NCBI GenBank assembly: GCA_029262235.1
Contig: JAJCZU010000008.1
Location: forward strand, 124,001 to 188,000
Direction of reading: 5' to 3'
DNA length: 64,000 bases
Origin: Candidatus Eiseniibacteriota bacterium
Lineage (GTDB): Bacteria > Orphanbacterota > Orphanbacteria > Orphanbacterales > Orphanbacteraceae
Every line of letters begins with the position of its first letter. The first letter of the stretch is position 1. The notes under the pieces are model-generated. The model did not search any database, was not told the origin of the DNA, and saw only the letters and a list, made by a program, of their open reading frames with translations. This document shows positions 44,054-53,474 of this stretch, in pieces. The translations under genes and the position numbers were made by a program.

Positions 44054-46129
44054 ATGCGCACCCGAACCGCTCAAACCGCTTCTCGTACCGCCCGTTTTCC
44101 ATTGCTCGCACTGCCCATGCTGATGAGCGTGATCGCCCTGATTGCCATTCTCGCTCTCCGGGCGGACTTTGCCTTCGGGGCGGACGTCGAACCGGACCGG
44201 GAGAACGGCGACCTCGGCCCGCACTTCGTGATCTACGATCTGCCGGCCGACCGGATCGAGAGCCGCCTCGGTATCCCGTACGAAGAGATGGTGCAGCGGC
44301 GCGCGGCCGACTCGAAAGCGGTGCCTTCGGATACGCTGAAGGCTCTCGTGTTTCTGGCACAGTGGGACGACGATCCGGCGGACACGCTGAACCACACGGC
44401 GGCGGATTACGAAACGCTGCTGTTTACGCAGGGCGTCGTGTCTACGGGAAGCATGCGCGAATACATGCTCGAAGCGTCGTACGGCAAGCTCTGGATCGAG
44501 GGCGACGTGCACGGCTGGTACTCGCAGCCGACCTACATTCCGAACGACTACTTCCGGAACTTCTTCGACGCAGCCGACGCCGACATCGATTACTCGGACT
44601 ACGACAGCGACGGCGACGGCTACACGGACGCGGTCTGGATCTTCCACGCGGGCCCGGGCGAAGAAGAGACGCACAACCCCGCGCATATCTGGTCGTTCGC
44701 CGTTTCAGGCCTGAACCACATGACCGACGACGGCGTGATCATCGACCGCTTCGCGTGCAATCCGGAGATGCACGCCGACGGATCGATCACGAGCATCCGC
44801 GTCGCGGCGCACGAAGCGTCTCACGTGCTCGGCCTCCCCGACCTTTACGATTACAACGCGAAGCTCGACACGGTCAGCTATTACACGCCGGGCGACGCCA
44901 ACGACCATCCGCTCATGGACTGGTGCCTGATGGGGTACTACGGCTACAACATCTTCTCGTACGGAACGCGCCAGGATCCCGCGCATCTCTGCGCGTGGTC
45001 GAAGCAGGAACTGGGCTGGGTGAATCCGACGCCGCTTACGACCTCGCAGAAGGATGTGCCGCTCCCGGAAGTGAACCTGAATCCGTTGATTTACAAAGTG
45101 ACGGGCGCCGGTTCGGGTAGCCAGGAATACTTCCTGATCGAAAATCGCAACTCCAACTCCGCCTCGATCTTCGATCACCTGGATTCCGATTTCTCCGCGT
45201 ACTGGCCCTGGTTCACGTTCGGACAGAACCAGAAAGACCCCGGCATGCTGATTCTGCATGTGGATGACGCGATGTCGGGCAACACGAGCGGCGCGCACTA
45301 CCGGGTCGCGGTCGAGGATGCGGGTTACGATCCGGCGACTCCGTGGGACGGCACAAGCGAGTTCAGCGAAGAGTGGTACCCGTACGAAACGAGGATCAGC
45401 GCGCCGTTTTCCGCCGACGATGCCGGGCAGACATCTTTTACGCCGAACACCGTGCCGAATTCGAACTGGTACGGCGCCGGAAGCGGCATCTGGATCACGA
45501 ATATCAGTGCTTCGGGAACCACGATGACCTTCGATATCGGCTTCGGGAACGCGTGGCCCGCCATCGTGAGCCACAGTCCTGTCGCGCTCGATACGATGCT
45601 CATGCCGTCCGAAGTCTTTCTTTTCACTGCGACCGCGATCGACGAAGACCTCGATCCGACGACGTACGAATGGTACGAGGACGGGCTGCTGCAGCAGACG
45701 GGCGCGTCGAACTCGTACTCGTTCACCGCCGGCACGAGCGGCAGCTCGGTCGACATCATGGTCGTCGCGACCGACGGCTCACTCGCAGACTCGCTGACCT
45801 GGTCGATCGACGTCGATCTTTCGACCGGCGTTGCGGACGCCGTGGTTCCACTTGCGGGCCCGGCCATCAGCGCGGCGCCGAATCCGTTCAACCCCACGGT
45901 CGGAATCCGCGTATCGGTGGCCGAAGCGGGTGATCTCACGGTGTCCGTCCACGACATCGCCGGTCGACACGTGGCCGAACTGGCCCGGAAATACGCCGAG
46001 CCGGGCGTTCACGAATTCACATGGCACGGGAAAGACGCGTCGGGCGAAAGCGCGTCCTCGGGAATCTACTTCGTACGCGCTCACACCGGCGCACAATCCG
46101 TGCTCAGCAAGATCGTTCTGCTTCGATAG
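44054..46129 (+). CDS. Secreted M6-type (immune inhibitor A-like) zinc metalloprotease with C-terminal sorting module
   Basis: 691 residues. A long signal peptide (core MLMSVIALIAILALRADFAFG) leads into the peptidase. The zinc site is HEASHVLGLPDLYD (about 254-267): HExxHxxGxxD, the metzincin-like motif of the M6 family. ALVFLAQWDDDPAD near 95 and GSMREYMLEASYGKL are also typical of M6. A beta domain precedes the end, which has AAPNPFNPTVGIRVSV, WHGKDASG, SGIYFVRA and KIVLLR. Degrades extracellular proteins; target unknown. AGAAGG precedes the ATG. It stands alone between the immune-type island and a kinase. Confidence 0.9.
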   Translation: MRTRTAQTASRTARFPLLALPMLMSVIALIAILALRADFAFGADVEPDRENGDLGPHFVIYDLPADRIESRLGIPYEEMVQRRAADSKAVPSDTLKALVFLAQWDDDPADTLNHTAADYETLLFTQGVVSTGSMREYMLEASYGKLWIEGDVHGWYSQPTYIPNDYFRNFFDAADADIDYSDYDSDGDGYTDAVWIFHAGPGEEETHNPAHIWSFAVSGLNHMTDDGVIIDRFACNPEMHADGSITSIRVAAHEASHVLGLPDLYDYNAKLDTVSYYTPGDANDHPLMDWCLMGYYGYNIFSYGTRQDPAHLCAWSKQELGWVNPTPLTTSQKDVPLPEVNLNPLIYKVTGAGSGSQEYFLIENRNSNSASIFDHLDSDFSAYWPWFTFGQNQKDPGMLILHVDDAMSGNTSGAHYRVAVEDAGYDPATPWDGTSEFSEEWYPYETRISAPFSADDAGQTSFTPNTVPNSNWYGAGSGIWITNISASGTTMTFDIGFGNAWPAIVSHSPVALDTMLMPSEVFLFTATAIDEDLDPTTYEWYEDGLLQQTGASNSYSFTAGTSGSSVDIMVVATDGSLADSLTWSIDVDLSTGVADAVVPLAGPAISAAPNPFNPTVGIRVSVAEAGDLTVSVHDIAGRHVAELARKYAEPGVHEFTWHGKDASGESASSGIYFVRAHTGAQSVLSKIVLLR

Positions 46130-46233
46130 CGCCGCGGAAAGGCCGGAATCTGACGGTCGAGCCCTGAATTGATTTCGAAATCACGGTTGGATCGGGTTAC
46201 TATGGCCGGTAATCACCGGGAGCGACTCGATTC

Positions 46234-49200
46234 ATGTTTGAAGACGACGGCAAAACCCAGCCCTCATTCCAGCCGGAAGTCGGGAGAACGGTCAACCAGT
46301 ACCGGATCCTGGCCAAGATCGGCGCCGGCGGCATGGGCGAAGTGTACCTTGCCGAAGATACGAAGCTCGACCGCAGCGTCGCGCTGAAGTTTCTGCCCCT
46401 GACGCTCGCTGTCGACCCCACTCTGCGCGCGCGCTTCACGCGTGAAGCGAAAGCCGTCGCCTCCCTTCACCATCCGAACATCGTTCACGTGTACGAAGTC
46501 GGCGAACACCAGAACCGGCCGTATATCGCAATGGAGCATGTCGACGGAGCGCCGCTCCAGGACATTCTTGCGAAGGGACCGCTCCCGCTGCCAACGGCAC
46601 TCTCGTATCTCGAAGCGCTCGCCGGGGCTGTCGAAGAGGCGCACCGTTCCGGCGTCGTGCATCGCGATATCAAGCCGGGCAACATCGTCGTCGACTCGAG
46701 CGACCGCCCGAAGCTGCTCGACTTCGGGCTTGCCGTGCTCCCGCGCGACGAGGCGATCACGAAAACGGGCACCACACTCGGCACCGTCGGTTACATGGCC
46801 CCCGAGCAGGCGCGCGGCGAAGCCGTCGACCAGCGCTCCGATCTCTTTTCGCTCGGCGTCGTGCTCTACGAAATGGTAACGGGGCATCAACCGTTCCGCG
46901 CGGACACCGAAGTGGCGACACTGGAACGCGTCCTGCACCGCGAGCAGGATCCGCTGGCCCGCTTTCGCGCGGAAGTTCCCGCCGGCATCGAGCAGATCGT
47001 CGCAAAGCTTCTGCAGAAGGATCCCGCACTCCGCTATCAGACCGCGGCCGATCTCGCCGCGGACATCAAGCGCGAGCGGCGGTCGAGCGAAGGATCGATG
47101 CACTCGGCGGCCATGAGCACTCCGGCGACGACAGCGACGACAGCGGCGACTGCCGCGCCAGCGCCCCCCGCAAAAAAGCGCGCCTCCTGGCTCGTTCCGG
47201 CCGCCATGCTCGGTGTGCTCGCGATTGCGGCATTCGTATTCAAGCCATGGGACCGCATCCCCGCCCCCCTCGTACCCGAAGCCGACGCAAGCCAGAGCCG
47301 CCTCGTCGTTCTCGACTTCCAGAACCTCGGCGGCGGCGAGGGAGGCGAAAACCTCGGCACCATCGTTTCGAGCCTGCTCGTGACCGATCTCTCGGAGTCG
47401 CGCTTTCTCCAGATCGTTTCCCGCCAGCGCCTTTTCGAGGTCGCCCGGTCACTCGGCCACTCTTCAGACGGTCCGATCGACCACGGACTCAGCGAGGAGA
47501 TCGCCCGAAAGGTCGGCAGCCAGTGGATGCTGTCGGGGACGATTCTGCAGACCGAGCCGAACATCGTGCTCACGAGCCAGATCGCGGACGTCGCGAACGG
47601 CAGCATTGCGTCATCACAGCGAGTGACGGGCGAGCCGGGCGAGGATGTCTTTGCCGTCGTCGACAAGCTGACGCGCGCCGTTAAAAGCGACCTCGCCCTT
47701 CCGAGCGGCGCCGAAAGCGAGCACGATCCCGAAGTCGCGCTCATTACGACGAACTCGCCCGAAGCGTACAAGCACTTCGTAAAAGGCCGTGATTACTTCA
47801 GCCGTTTCTTCAAGATCGAGGCACTGGAGGAATTTCAGCGTGCGATCGAAATCGACTCTACGTTCGCCTCGGCCTACCTCATGCTTTCCGTAGTCAAGAA
47901 ATCCGAAGTGAGGGATGACGAAGCCGCCGTGTATCTCAAGCACGCCGTGCGCCACATCGACAAGGCGAGCTGGCGCGAGCGTCTGCTGATCCAGTCGAGA
48001 CAGCTCGAAGAACGCGGGCAGCTGGATTCGGCGCTCACAAAACTTCTCGAGATCACGGACCGCACACCGCACGATCCCGAAGCCTGGCACATCCTCGCGG
48101 CCATGGCAGGCCGCTCGCATCCGAACTTCATCAAATGGACCAAGCGCGTGATCGAAGCAGACTCGTCGTTCGCGCCCGCCTATAACCAGCTCGCGTACGC
48201 CTACATGGAAGCGGATCGTTTCGAAGAAGCGAACGACATGATCCGCCGGTATGTCGCGCTTCTCCCCGATGATCCGAACCCGTATGACTCGCAGGGCGAT
48301 ATTTTCGCCCGCCAGGGCAAGCTCGAGGAGGCGCGGGCCGCATACAGGAAAGCGTACGAGATCAAACCCGACTTCCTGCACCAGTCGCGCTACAAGCTCG
48401 GCATCGTGAATCTGCTACTGGACGACGACAGCGAGGCACTGCGCCTGTTCCGGGAGCTTGCCGACGGCGACAGACCCGACGAGCGTTCGCTTGGACGGCG
48501 CGGCATCGTCGAGGCTTATCTGTATCGCGGGCAATACGATGCGGCAACGAAGCTTCTCACGACCGAAATCGCCGACGCGGACGCGAATGGCCGCTTTGAA
48601 GTCTCCATCCTTCGCTACCAGTATCTTGCTCACGTGTACTCGATTCTCGAGCAGCACGACAAGGCGATCGCGATGATCGAGAAGGCGGTGGCACTCTATG
48701 AAGAGCACGCCCCTGACGGCTACGTCTGGATTTACGAGTCGGCAACATGGGTCGCGTGCCGCGCCGACCGCGAAGATCTGGCTGAGCGAGCGATCGCGGC
48801 TCTCGAGTCTCTGCAAGGACTGAACAGCGGCGACGCGGAGTACCTCCCTGCGAACATGCATGGAGCGCGCGGCGTTCTCGCGATGAAGCGCGGCCGAAAC
48901 GAGGACGCGGTCCGATCGACGCGCGCGCTGCTCGACCGCTTCGTCGACTTCTACAATCTCTACTATCATGGCAGGGCTCTCCGCCTGGCCGGTCAAACGC
49001 GCGAGGCGATCGAAGTCCTGGAGCGCGCCGCCCGGCATGTGGACGAAAGCCGTCTCATGTCGTTCCCGCTCAATATTCTCGTCTCCTACGAGCTCGGGCT
49101 CGCGTACGAAGCCGAAGGCCACACGAGTGATGCGATCGCGGTGTACGAGAAGTTTCTGGGAATCTGGCGCGACACGGAATACACAACGCCCGAGATGAAG

Positions 49201-49242
49201 GACGCCGCGGCGCGGCTTGCGGTTCTGAAGCCGGGATCCTGA
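46234..49242 (+). CDS. Ser/Thr kinase - TM - FlgO/TolB-like - TPR protein
   Basis: 1002 residues. Kinase ~23-280: IGAGGMGEVYLA, Lys52 in VALKF, VHRDIKPGN near 143, DFGLA near 160, GTVGYMAPEQA. An Ala/Thr/Pro-rich linker (~290-315) leads to one membrane span (~320-338, LVPAAMLGVLAIAAFVF). Next comes a FlgO/TolB-N-like domain (~345-465, VVLDFQNLGGGEGGENLG, SQWMLSGTILQTEPNI), then about ten TPRs to the end. This architecture is common in large signalling genomes; the outer part would sense or bind partners. All catalytic residues intact. The start ATG follows CGGGAGCGACTCGATTC. Target unknown. Confidence 0.9.
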   Translation: MFEDDGKTQPSFQPEVGRTVNQYRILAKIGAGGMGEVYLAEDTKLDRSVALKFLPLTLAVDPTLRARFTREAKAVASLHHPNIVHVYEVGEHQNRPYIAMEHVDGAPLQDILAKGPLPLPTALSYLEALAGAVEEAHRSGVVHRDIKPGNIVVDSSDRPKLLDFGLAVLPRDEAITKTGTTLGTVGYMAPEQARGEAVDQRSDLFSLGVVLYEMVTGHQPFRADTEVATLERVLHREQDPLARFRAEVPAGIEQIVAKLLQKDPALRYQTAADLAADIKRERRSSEGSMHSAAMSTPATTATTAATAAPAPPAKKRASWLVPAAMLGVLAIAAFVFKPWDRIPAPLVPEADASQSRLVVLDFQNLGGGEGGENLGTIVSSLLVTDLSESRFLQIVSRQRLFEVARSLGHSSDGPIDHGLSEEIARKVGSQWMLSGTILQTEPNIVLTSQIADVANGSIASSQRVTGEPGEDVFAVVDKLTRAVKSDLALPSGAESEHDPEVALITTNSPEAYKHFVKGRDYFSRFFKIEALEEFQRAIEIDSTFASAYLMLSVVKKSEVRDDEAAVYLKHAVRHIDKASWRERLLIQSRQLEERGQLDSALTKLLEITDRTPHDPEAWHILAAMAGRSHPNFIKWTKRVIEADSSFAPAYNQLAYAYMEADRFEEANDMIRRYVALLPDDPNPYDSQGDIFARQGKLEEARAAYRKAYEIKPDFLHQSRYKLGIVNLLLDDDSEALRLFRELADGDRPDERSLGRRGIVEAYLYRGQYDAATKLLTTEIADADANGRFEVSILRYQYLAHVYSILEQHDKAIAMIEKAVALYEEHAPDGYVWIYESATWVACRADREDLAERAIAALESLQGLNSGDAEYLPANMHGARGVLAMKRGRNEDAVRSTRALLDRFVDFYNLYYHGRALRLAGQTREAIEVLERAARHVDESRLMSFPLNILVSYELGLAYEAEGHTSDAIAVYEKFLGIWRDTEYTTPEMKDAAARLAVLKPGS

Positions 49243-49262
49243 GAAGGCGTGCGAACGCTCCT

Positions 49263-49280
49263 CGGCGGCAAGCGCCGCCG
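49263..49280 (+). terminator. GC-rich hairpin after the kinase gene
   Basis: CGGCGGC-AAGC-GCCGCCG, a perfect 7-base stem, starts 20 bases past the kinase stop. There is no T run after it. A second pairing, CCGGGAG with CTCCCGG, spans about 49291-49341. The 277-base gap 49243-49519 holds no gene otherwise. Confidence 0.4.
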
Positions 49281-49403
49281 TGCGCGTCTGCCGGGAGGGG
49301 AAGACCGCAGGCGTCGCCCCAGCCATGACGCTTTCTCCCGGACGACCGCAAGGAAGAAGGAGAATTGACCCGATTCGTGCTATTTGTCCTAACGTCAACA
49401 AAA

Positions 49404-49440
49404 TGAATACTTTACATGGTATTCACTCCCCCTATACAAT
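49404..49440 (+). promoter_or_regulatory. Promoter with operator-like dyad for the carbamoyltransferase cluster
   Basis: TTTACA (49411-49416), an 18-base spacer and TACAAT (49435-49440) make a good sigma-70 promoter. The -35 lies inside the loop of a perfect inverted repeat, TGAATAC (49404-49410) and GTATTCA (49419-49425). The surroundings (49370-49470) are notably AT-rich for this genome. A repressor bound here would block the -35. The ATG at 49520 is about 75 bases from the predicted start. Confidence 0.6.
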
Positions 49441-49519
49441 AGATAAATACTCTCAGGAAATTTCGTGTGAGTGGAACGCTCGCTGGTGAGCGTCCCGGCT
49501 CGAACAGGTCCGGTGAAAA

Positions 49520-51262
49520 ATGCTCGTTCTCGGAATCAACTGTGCTTATCACGAATCGGCTGCCTGCCTGCTTCGCAACGGGGAGATCGTTGCCGCCGTC
49601 GAAGAGGAACGCTTCAATCGGCGCAAGCGCGCGAAAGCCTCTCTCGTTTCGAACGCGGACGAACTGCCGTCAGCGGCCATCGCCTGGTGCTTCGAGGTCG
49701 CGTCGAAGCAGCTCGGGAAGGAAATCGACTGGTCGTCGATCGATCATGTCGGTTTCTCGATGCTTCCGGAAGAGCGATTCCGTCGCAACACGGAGCACGC
49801 CCACCCCTACTCGCCGAATGCAGGTGATTTTGGAACTGTAGAGGGCGAAACCGATTTTCGCGACCGCTGTCTCGCCGTTCGGGAGAACGTCTCCGCGCTC
49901 GGTTTCGGCGGATCGTTCCATTATATAAGCCACCACCTGTGCCATGCGGCCAGCGCGTTTCATGCTTCTCCCTTCGAAGATGCCGCCGTACTCGTAGTCG
50001 ACGGAATCGCGGAGTTCGCATCGACAACGGCGTACCATGGACGCGGCGCGGCCCTCGAGCAGCTCTGGTCCGTGGACTACCCCCACTCCCTCGGATTCCT
50101 CTGGGAGAAAATGGCGAAGTTTCTCGGGTTCAGCGAGTACGACGCCTGCAAGGTCATGGGACTCGCCTCCTACGGCGACCCGGTGGCGTACGCCCCGCAT
50201 TTTGCCCGCTTCGTGCAGACGGAAAACGGCTTTCGGATCGACGACGGGGTCGTGCGATTTCGAAACGGGAGCTTTCGCGGTCTCGAGGAAATATTCGGCG
50301 TACGGAAGCGGAACGCGCCCGTAAGCTCCTACACGAAGGAGACGGAACCGTATGCCGACATCGCGGCCGCGCTGCAGCAGATGACCGAAGAGATTCTGCT
50401 CGATCTCGCGAAACGGCTGCGCGTGGAAACCGGGAGCAGGTGTCTCGGGCTCGCGGGAGGTGTCGCGCTCAACTGCGTCGCGAACGGACGGATCGCCGCG
50501 GAGAGCGGTTTCGATCGCGTGTTCGTGCAGCCGGCATCGCACGACGCGGGAACCTCGATCGGAGCGGCCCTGGCGATCTGGCATGATCGGCTCGCGAAGC
50601 CGCGCCGCCCCGTAAGCGCATCACCCTACACGGGTCCTGCTTTTACGAACGAAGAGATCCGAGACGCACTCGATGCCTGCGAGTTCTCGTTCGAGAAAAT
50701 CGAAGACATCACCTCTCACGTGGCCGACCTGCTCGCGGACGGAGCCATCGTCGCCTGGTTTCAGGGACACATGGAGTTCGGACCGCGCGCGCTCGGAAAC
50801 CGGAGCCTGCTTGCCGACCCGCGCCGGGAATCGGTGCGCGACATCCTGAACGATAAAGTGAAGCACCGCGAGCCGTTTCGACCCTTCTGCCCGAGCGTGC
50901 TCGTGGAGAAAGCCGGGGCCTGGTTCGACATCGAACCGCAATCCGGCGGTCCCGAGTACTACATGCTCCGCGCGGTCGATGCGAGGGAAGGTGTGCGCGA
51001 CAGAATTCCGGCGGTCGTGCATATCGACGGCACGTGCAGGATCCAGACCGTCGACCGCACGATGAACCCCCGCTATCACGAACTGATCTCGAAGTTCGAA
51101 GAGCGCACCGGTGTCCCCGTACTGCTGAATACGTCGTTCAATGACTCCGAACCGATCGTGTGCACGCCGCAAAACGCGATCGAAACGTTCCGCAAGACAC
51201 GGATCGACTGGCTCGTTCTCGGCGACTACTGTGTTTCCCGAAACGCGCGAGAGCCCGCATGA
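49520..51262 (+). CDS. NodU/CmcH-family carbamoyltransferase
   Basis: 580 residues, matching the family. The N-terminal ASKHA/Kae1-like domain (1-~370) starts LGINCAYHESAACLL and has the metal-binding HHLCHAASAFHASPF segment near 140-155, then VLVVDGIAE and LGLAGGVALNCVAN. The C-terminal domain (~400-575) has GHMEFGPRALGNRSLLADPR and VPVLLNTSFND. These enzymes make carbamoyl-adenylate from carbamoyl phosphate and ATP and carbamoylate a hydroxyl or amine in antibiotics, Nod factors or glycans. Stop and next start overlap (ATGA). First gene of a four-gene cluster; substrate unknown. Confidence 0.92.
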   Translation: MLVLGINCAYHESAACLLRNGEIVAAVEEERFNRRKRAKASLVSNADELPSAAIAWCFEVASKQLGKEIDWSSIDHVGFSMLPEERFRRNTEHAHPYSPNAGDFGTVEGETDFRDRCLAVRENVSALGFGGSFHYISHHLCHAASAFHASPFEDAAVLVVDGIAEFASTTAYHGRGAALEQLWSVDYPHSLGFLWEKMAKFLGFSEYDACKVMGLASYGDPVAYAPHFARFVQTENGFRIDDGVVRFRNGSFRGLEEIFGVRKRNAPVSSYTKETEPYADIAAALQQMTEEILLDLAKRLRVETGSRCLGLAGGVALNCVANGRIAAESGFDRVFVQPASHDAGTSIGAALAIWHDRLAKPRRPVSASPYTGPAFTNEEIRDALDACEFSFEKIEDITSHVADLLADGAIVAWFQGHMEFGPRALGNRSLLADPRRESVRDILNDKVKHREPFRPFCPSVLVEKAGAWFDIEPQSGGPEYYMLRAVDAREGVRDRIPAVVHIDGTCRIQTVDRTMNPRYHELISKFEERTGVPVLLNTSFNDSEPIVCTPQNAIETFRKTRIDWLVLGDYCVSRNAREPA

Positions 51263-52047
51263 TGGTGCGCGCGCATAGGATGCCGGCCGATGTGATCGGC
51301 AAAGTGCGTGAGCCCGTGCTTTTCAAGGGGCTTGCCGGTGCCTGGCCCGCTCTTACGAAATGGACACCCGATTTTCTGCAGCAGATCGCGGGCGACCGGA
51401 TCGTGACCGTCGTGCGCGGCGACCGAGAAGCGAACCACCCCGTATTCGAATCGATGCGGCTTGCGGACTTCTTCGCCCATTGCTTCCGCCCCGACGACGT
51501 AGAAAGCTCCACGCTCTATCTGAAGGAGTTCGACCTCCTTGATGAGCTCCCCGTATTGCTCCAGGACGTCGATTTCTCGCCGCTCGAGTTCCCCGACTCC
51601 CGCTCCTATCACGACGCGTGGATCGGACAGCGAGGAGCGCGAACAGGACTTCATTGCGACATCTTCAACAACTTCCTGACGCATATCGTCGGACGCAAGA
51701 AGGTCACGGTGATCCCGCCCGAAAACACGCCGGACGTCTATCCGAGCGGCAAGTTCGACTACTGCGCGCGCCTTGCGGGCGTGAACGGCTTCGAACCCGA
51801 CCTCGCACGTTTTCCCCGTTTCGCACGCGCTCTCGAGGCCGGCACCACGTACATACTCGAGCCCGGCGACACACTCTATATTCCGAAACTGTGGTGGCAT
51901 CAGGTATCATCCGAAACGCCGACGATCAGTCTTGCCGGTTTCACGGTCGCCCGGAGCGACAGGATCACGCTGCTGGCTGAAAAAGTAAGAAGGATGACTC
52001 ACAACCTCGGCCTCTACAGAAAGGGCAACTGCACCTGCCATGACTGA
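51259..52047 (+). CDS. JmjC/cupin-8 Fe(II)/2-oxoglutarate oxygenase-like protein
   Basis: 262 residues, starting with two ATGs that overlap the carbamoyltransferase stop. PVLFKGLAGAWPALTKWTP at 19-37 is the usual cupin-8 opening. The iron triad is visible: His132 and Asp134 in GLHCDIFNN and His214 in LWWHQVSSE; the YIPKLWWH segment is typical. Family members hydroxylate proteins, amino acids or small molecules. The C-terminus has two close cysteines (NCTCHD). It overlaps the amidase gene by 8 bases. In this context, tailoring hydroxylation of the cluster product is likely, inferred. Confidence 0.85.
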   Translation: MMVRAHRMPADVIGKVREPVLFKGLAGAWPALTKWTPDFLQQIAGDRIVTVVRGDREANHPVFESMRLADFFAHCFRPDDVESSTLYLKEFDLLDELPVLLQDVDFSPLEFPDSRSYHDAWIGQRGARTGLHCDIFNNFLTHIVGRKKVTVIPPENTPDVYPSGKFDYCARLAGVNGFEPDLARFPRFARALEAGTTYILEPGDTLYIPKLWWHQVSSETPTISLAGFTVARSDRITLLAEKVRRMTHNLGLYRKGNCTCHD

Positions 52048-53440
52048 CGATCACGCCGGCATCACTATTTCCGAAGCACTCGCGCTCTTTCGTTCCCGCA
52101 AACTCTCTCCCGTAGAACTGATGCAATCGCTGATCGATCGCGCCGCGAAAGTGGAGCCCGTCGTAAACGCGCTCTCCGAGCAGCATAACGAGCAGGCGCT
52201 TCAGGCGGCCCGCGCGGCCGAAGAGGCGTATGGAAAGCGAAGCTGTGAACCGCGTGCGCTGGAGGGCATCCCCTACTCCGTCAAGGCGAGCGTGGCCGTG
52301 AAAGATTACAAACTCACGTCGGGTTCGCTCATCTACAAAGATCGTATTGCCACGGAGTCCGAGCCCACGGTTGATCGCGTGCGGGAAGCGGGCGGCATCT
52401 TTCACGCGCAGAACGCGTCGCCTGAATTCTCCTGGGCGTGGGTCACCTACTCACGGCTATACGGCACGACGCGCAATCCGTGGAACAGCGAGATCACACC
52501 GGGCGGCTCGTGCGGCGGAAGCGCGGCGGCGGTGGCATCCGGCACCACGCTTCTTTCGATCGGGGCCGACAGCGCGGGGTCGATTCGGATGCCGTCCGCC
52601 ATGTGCGGCGTCGTCGGTTACAAGCCGCCGAGCGGGCGCAACCCGGAAGGCACGATCTACTGCGACGACCTCTATAATGACTACGGGCCGATCACGCGCT
52701 CTGTGGAAGATGCCGCGATCGTGCAGAACGTAATCTCCGGGCCGCACCCGGCCGACAACAACACACTGGAGACGAAGATCACGCTTGCGTGGCCCCCGCG
52801 CGACATCCGCGGGTTGCGCCTCGCGTACTCGTTCGACCTCGGGTTCATGCAGGTGGCGCCGGACGTCCGCGCCAATACGGAGGCCGTTCTGGACCGCCTG
52901 CGCGCGCTTGGCGCAACGGTGGAAGAAGTGGAGATCGACTGGGCGGAACACGCCATGAACGCGGCGGATCTTTACGGCGATTTCATGGCGGGCGATCTCT
53001 ACGCCGAGGCAATGGAGCGGCACGCAGATCTCGTAACCGATTACACGCCCCACTTCGCCGCGATCTGCGCGAAGGCAACGCGCGCAGGCTTCATCGAGTC
53101 GTTCCTCGAAACGAGCCGGGCATGGGCGAAGTTCAGTCCGGTTCTCGAGAAGTACGACACCTTCCTCTGTCCGACCGTGGCCACAACCGAAGTGCCGGCG
53201 ACGATGAAGCCGTGGGACGACATGCAGATCAACGGAAAATCCGTCGACCGCTGGGTCTTCACGCTGCTCTTCAGCATGTTCCGAACGTGTCCGGTGCTTG
53301 CCGTGCCGTCCGGCCTCGGCAATAACGGCGTCCCGACGGGGGTGCAGGTCGTCGGTCGTAAGTTCGACGACGTGACAGCGTTTCGTGTCGCGGCGGCGGC
53401 GGAGACGAAACTGTCGCTCTTCGATCACGAAGCGCGCTAG
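52040..53440 (+). CDS. Amidase-signature family hydrolase
   Basis: 466 residues. The Ser-cisSer-Lys triad is complete: Lys82 in YSVKAS, Ser157 in PGGSCGGSAAAVASG and Ser181 in DSAGSIRMPS. A Cys stands where the second Ser of GGSSGG is usual. Such enzymes cleave or transfer amides; relatives include GatA and small-molecule amidases. No GatB or GatC is nearby, so a tRNA role is unlikely. Overlap of 8 bases with the oxygenase gene and a 34-base gap to the ligase gene place it in the same operon. Could release ammonia or cut an amide in the product. Confidence 0.88.
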   Translation: MTDDHAGITISEALALFRSRKLSPVELMQSLIDRAAKVEPVVNALSEQHNEQALQAARAAEEAYGKRSCEPRALEGIPYSVKASVAVKDYKLTSGSLIYKDRIATESEPTVDRVREAGGIFHAQNASPEFSWAWVTYSRLYGTTRNPWNSEITPGGSCGGSAAAVASGTTLLSIGADSAGSIRMPSAMCGVVGYKPPSGRNPEGTIYCDDLYNDYGPITRSVEDAAIVQNVISGPHPADNNTLETKITLAWPPRDIRGLRLAYSFDLGFMQVAPDVRANTEAVLDRLRALGATVEEVEIDWAEHAMNAADLYGDFMAGDLYAEAMERHADLVTDYTPHFAAICAKATRAGFIESFLETSRAWAKFSPVLEKYDTFLCPTVATTEVPATMKPWDDMQINGKSVDRWVFTLLFSMFRTCPVLAVPSGLGNNGVPTGVQVVGRKFDDVTAFRVAAAAETKLSLFDHEAR

Positions 53441-53474
53441 CCCCTCTTTCATTAGAGCGAGCCGCGGAGGAAGC

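Noticed and set aside
46169-46203. Promoter TTGATT with TACTAT before the kinase gene
   Set aside because: The spacer would be 23 bases, too long for sigma-70.
52040-53440. GatA subunit of the tRNA amidotransferase
   Set aside because: No gatB or gatC nearby, and the context is a tailoring-enzyme operon.
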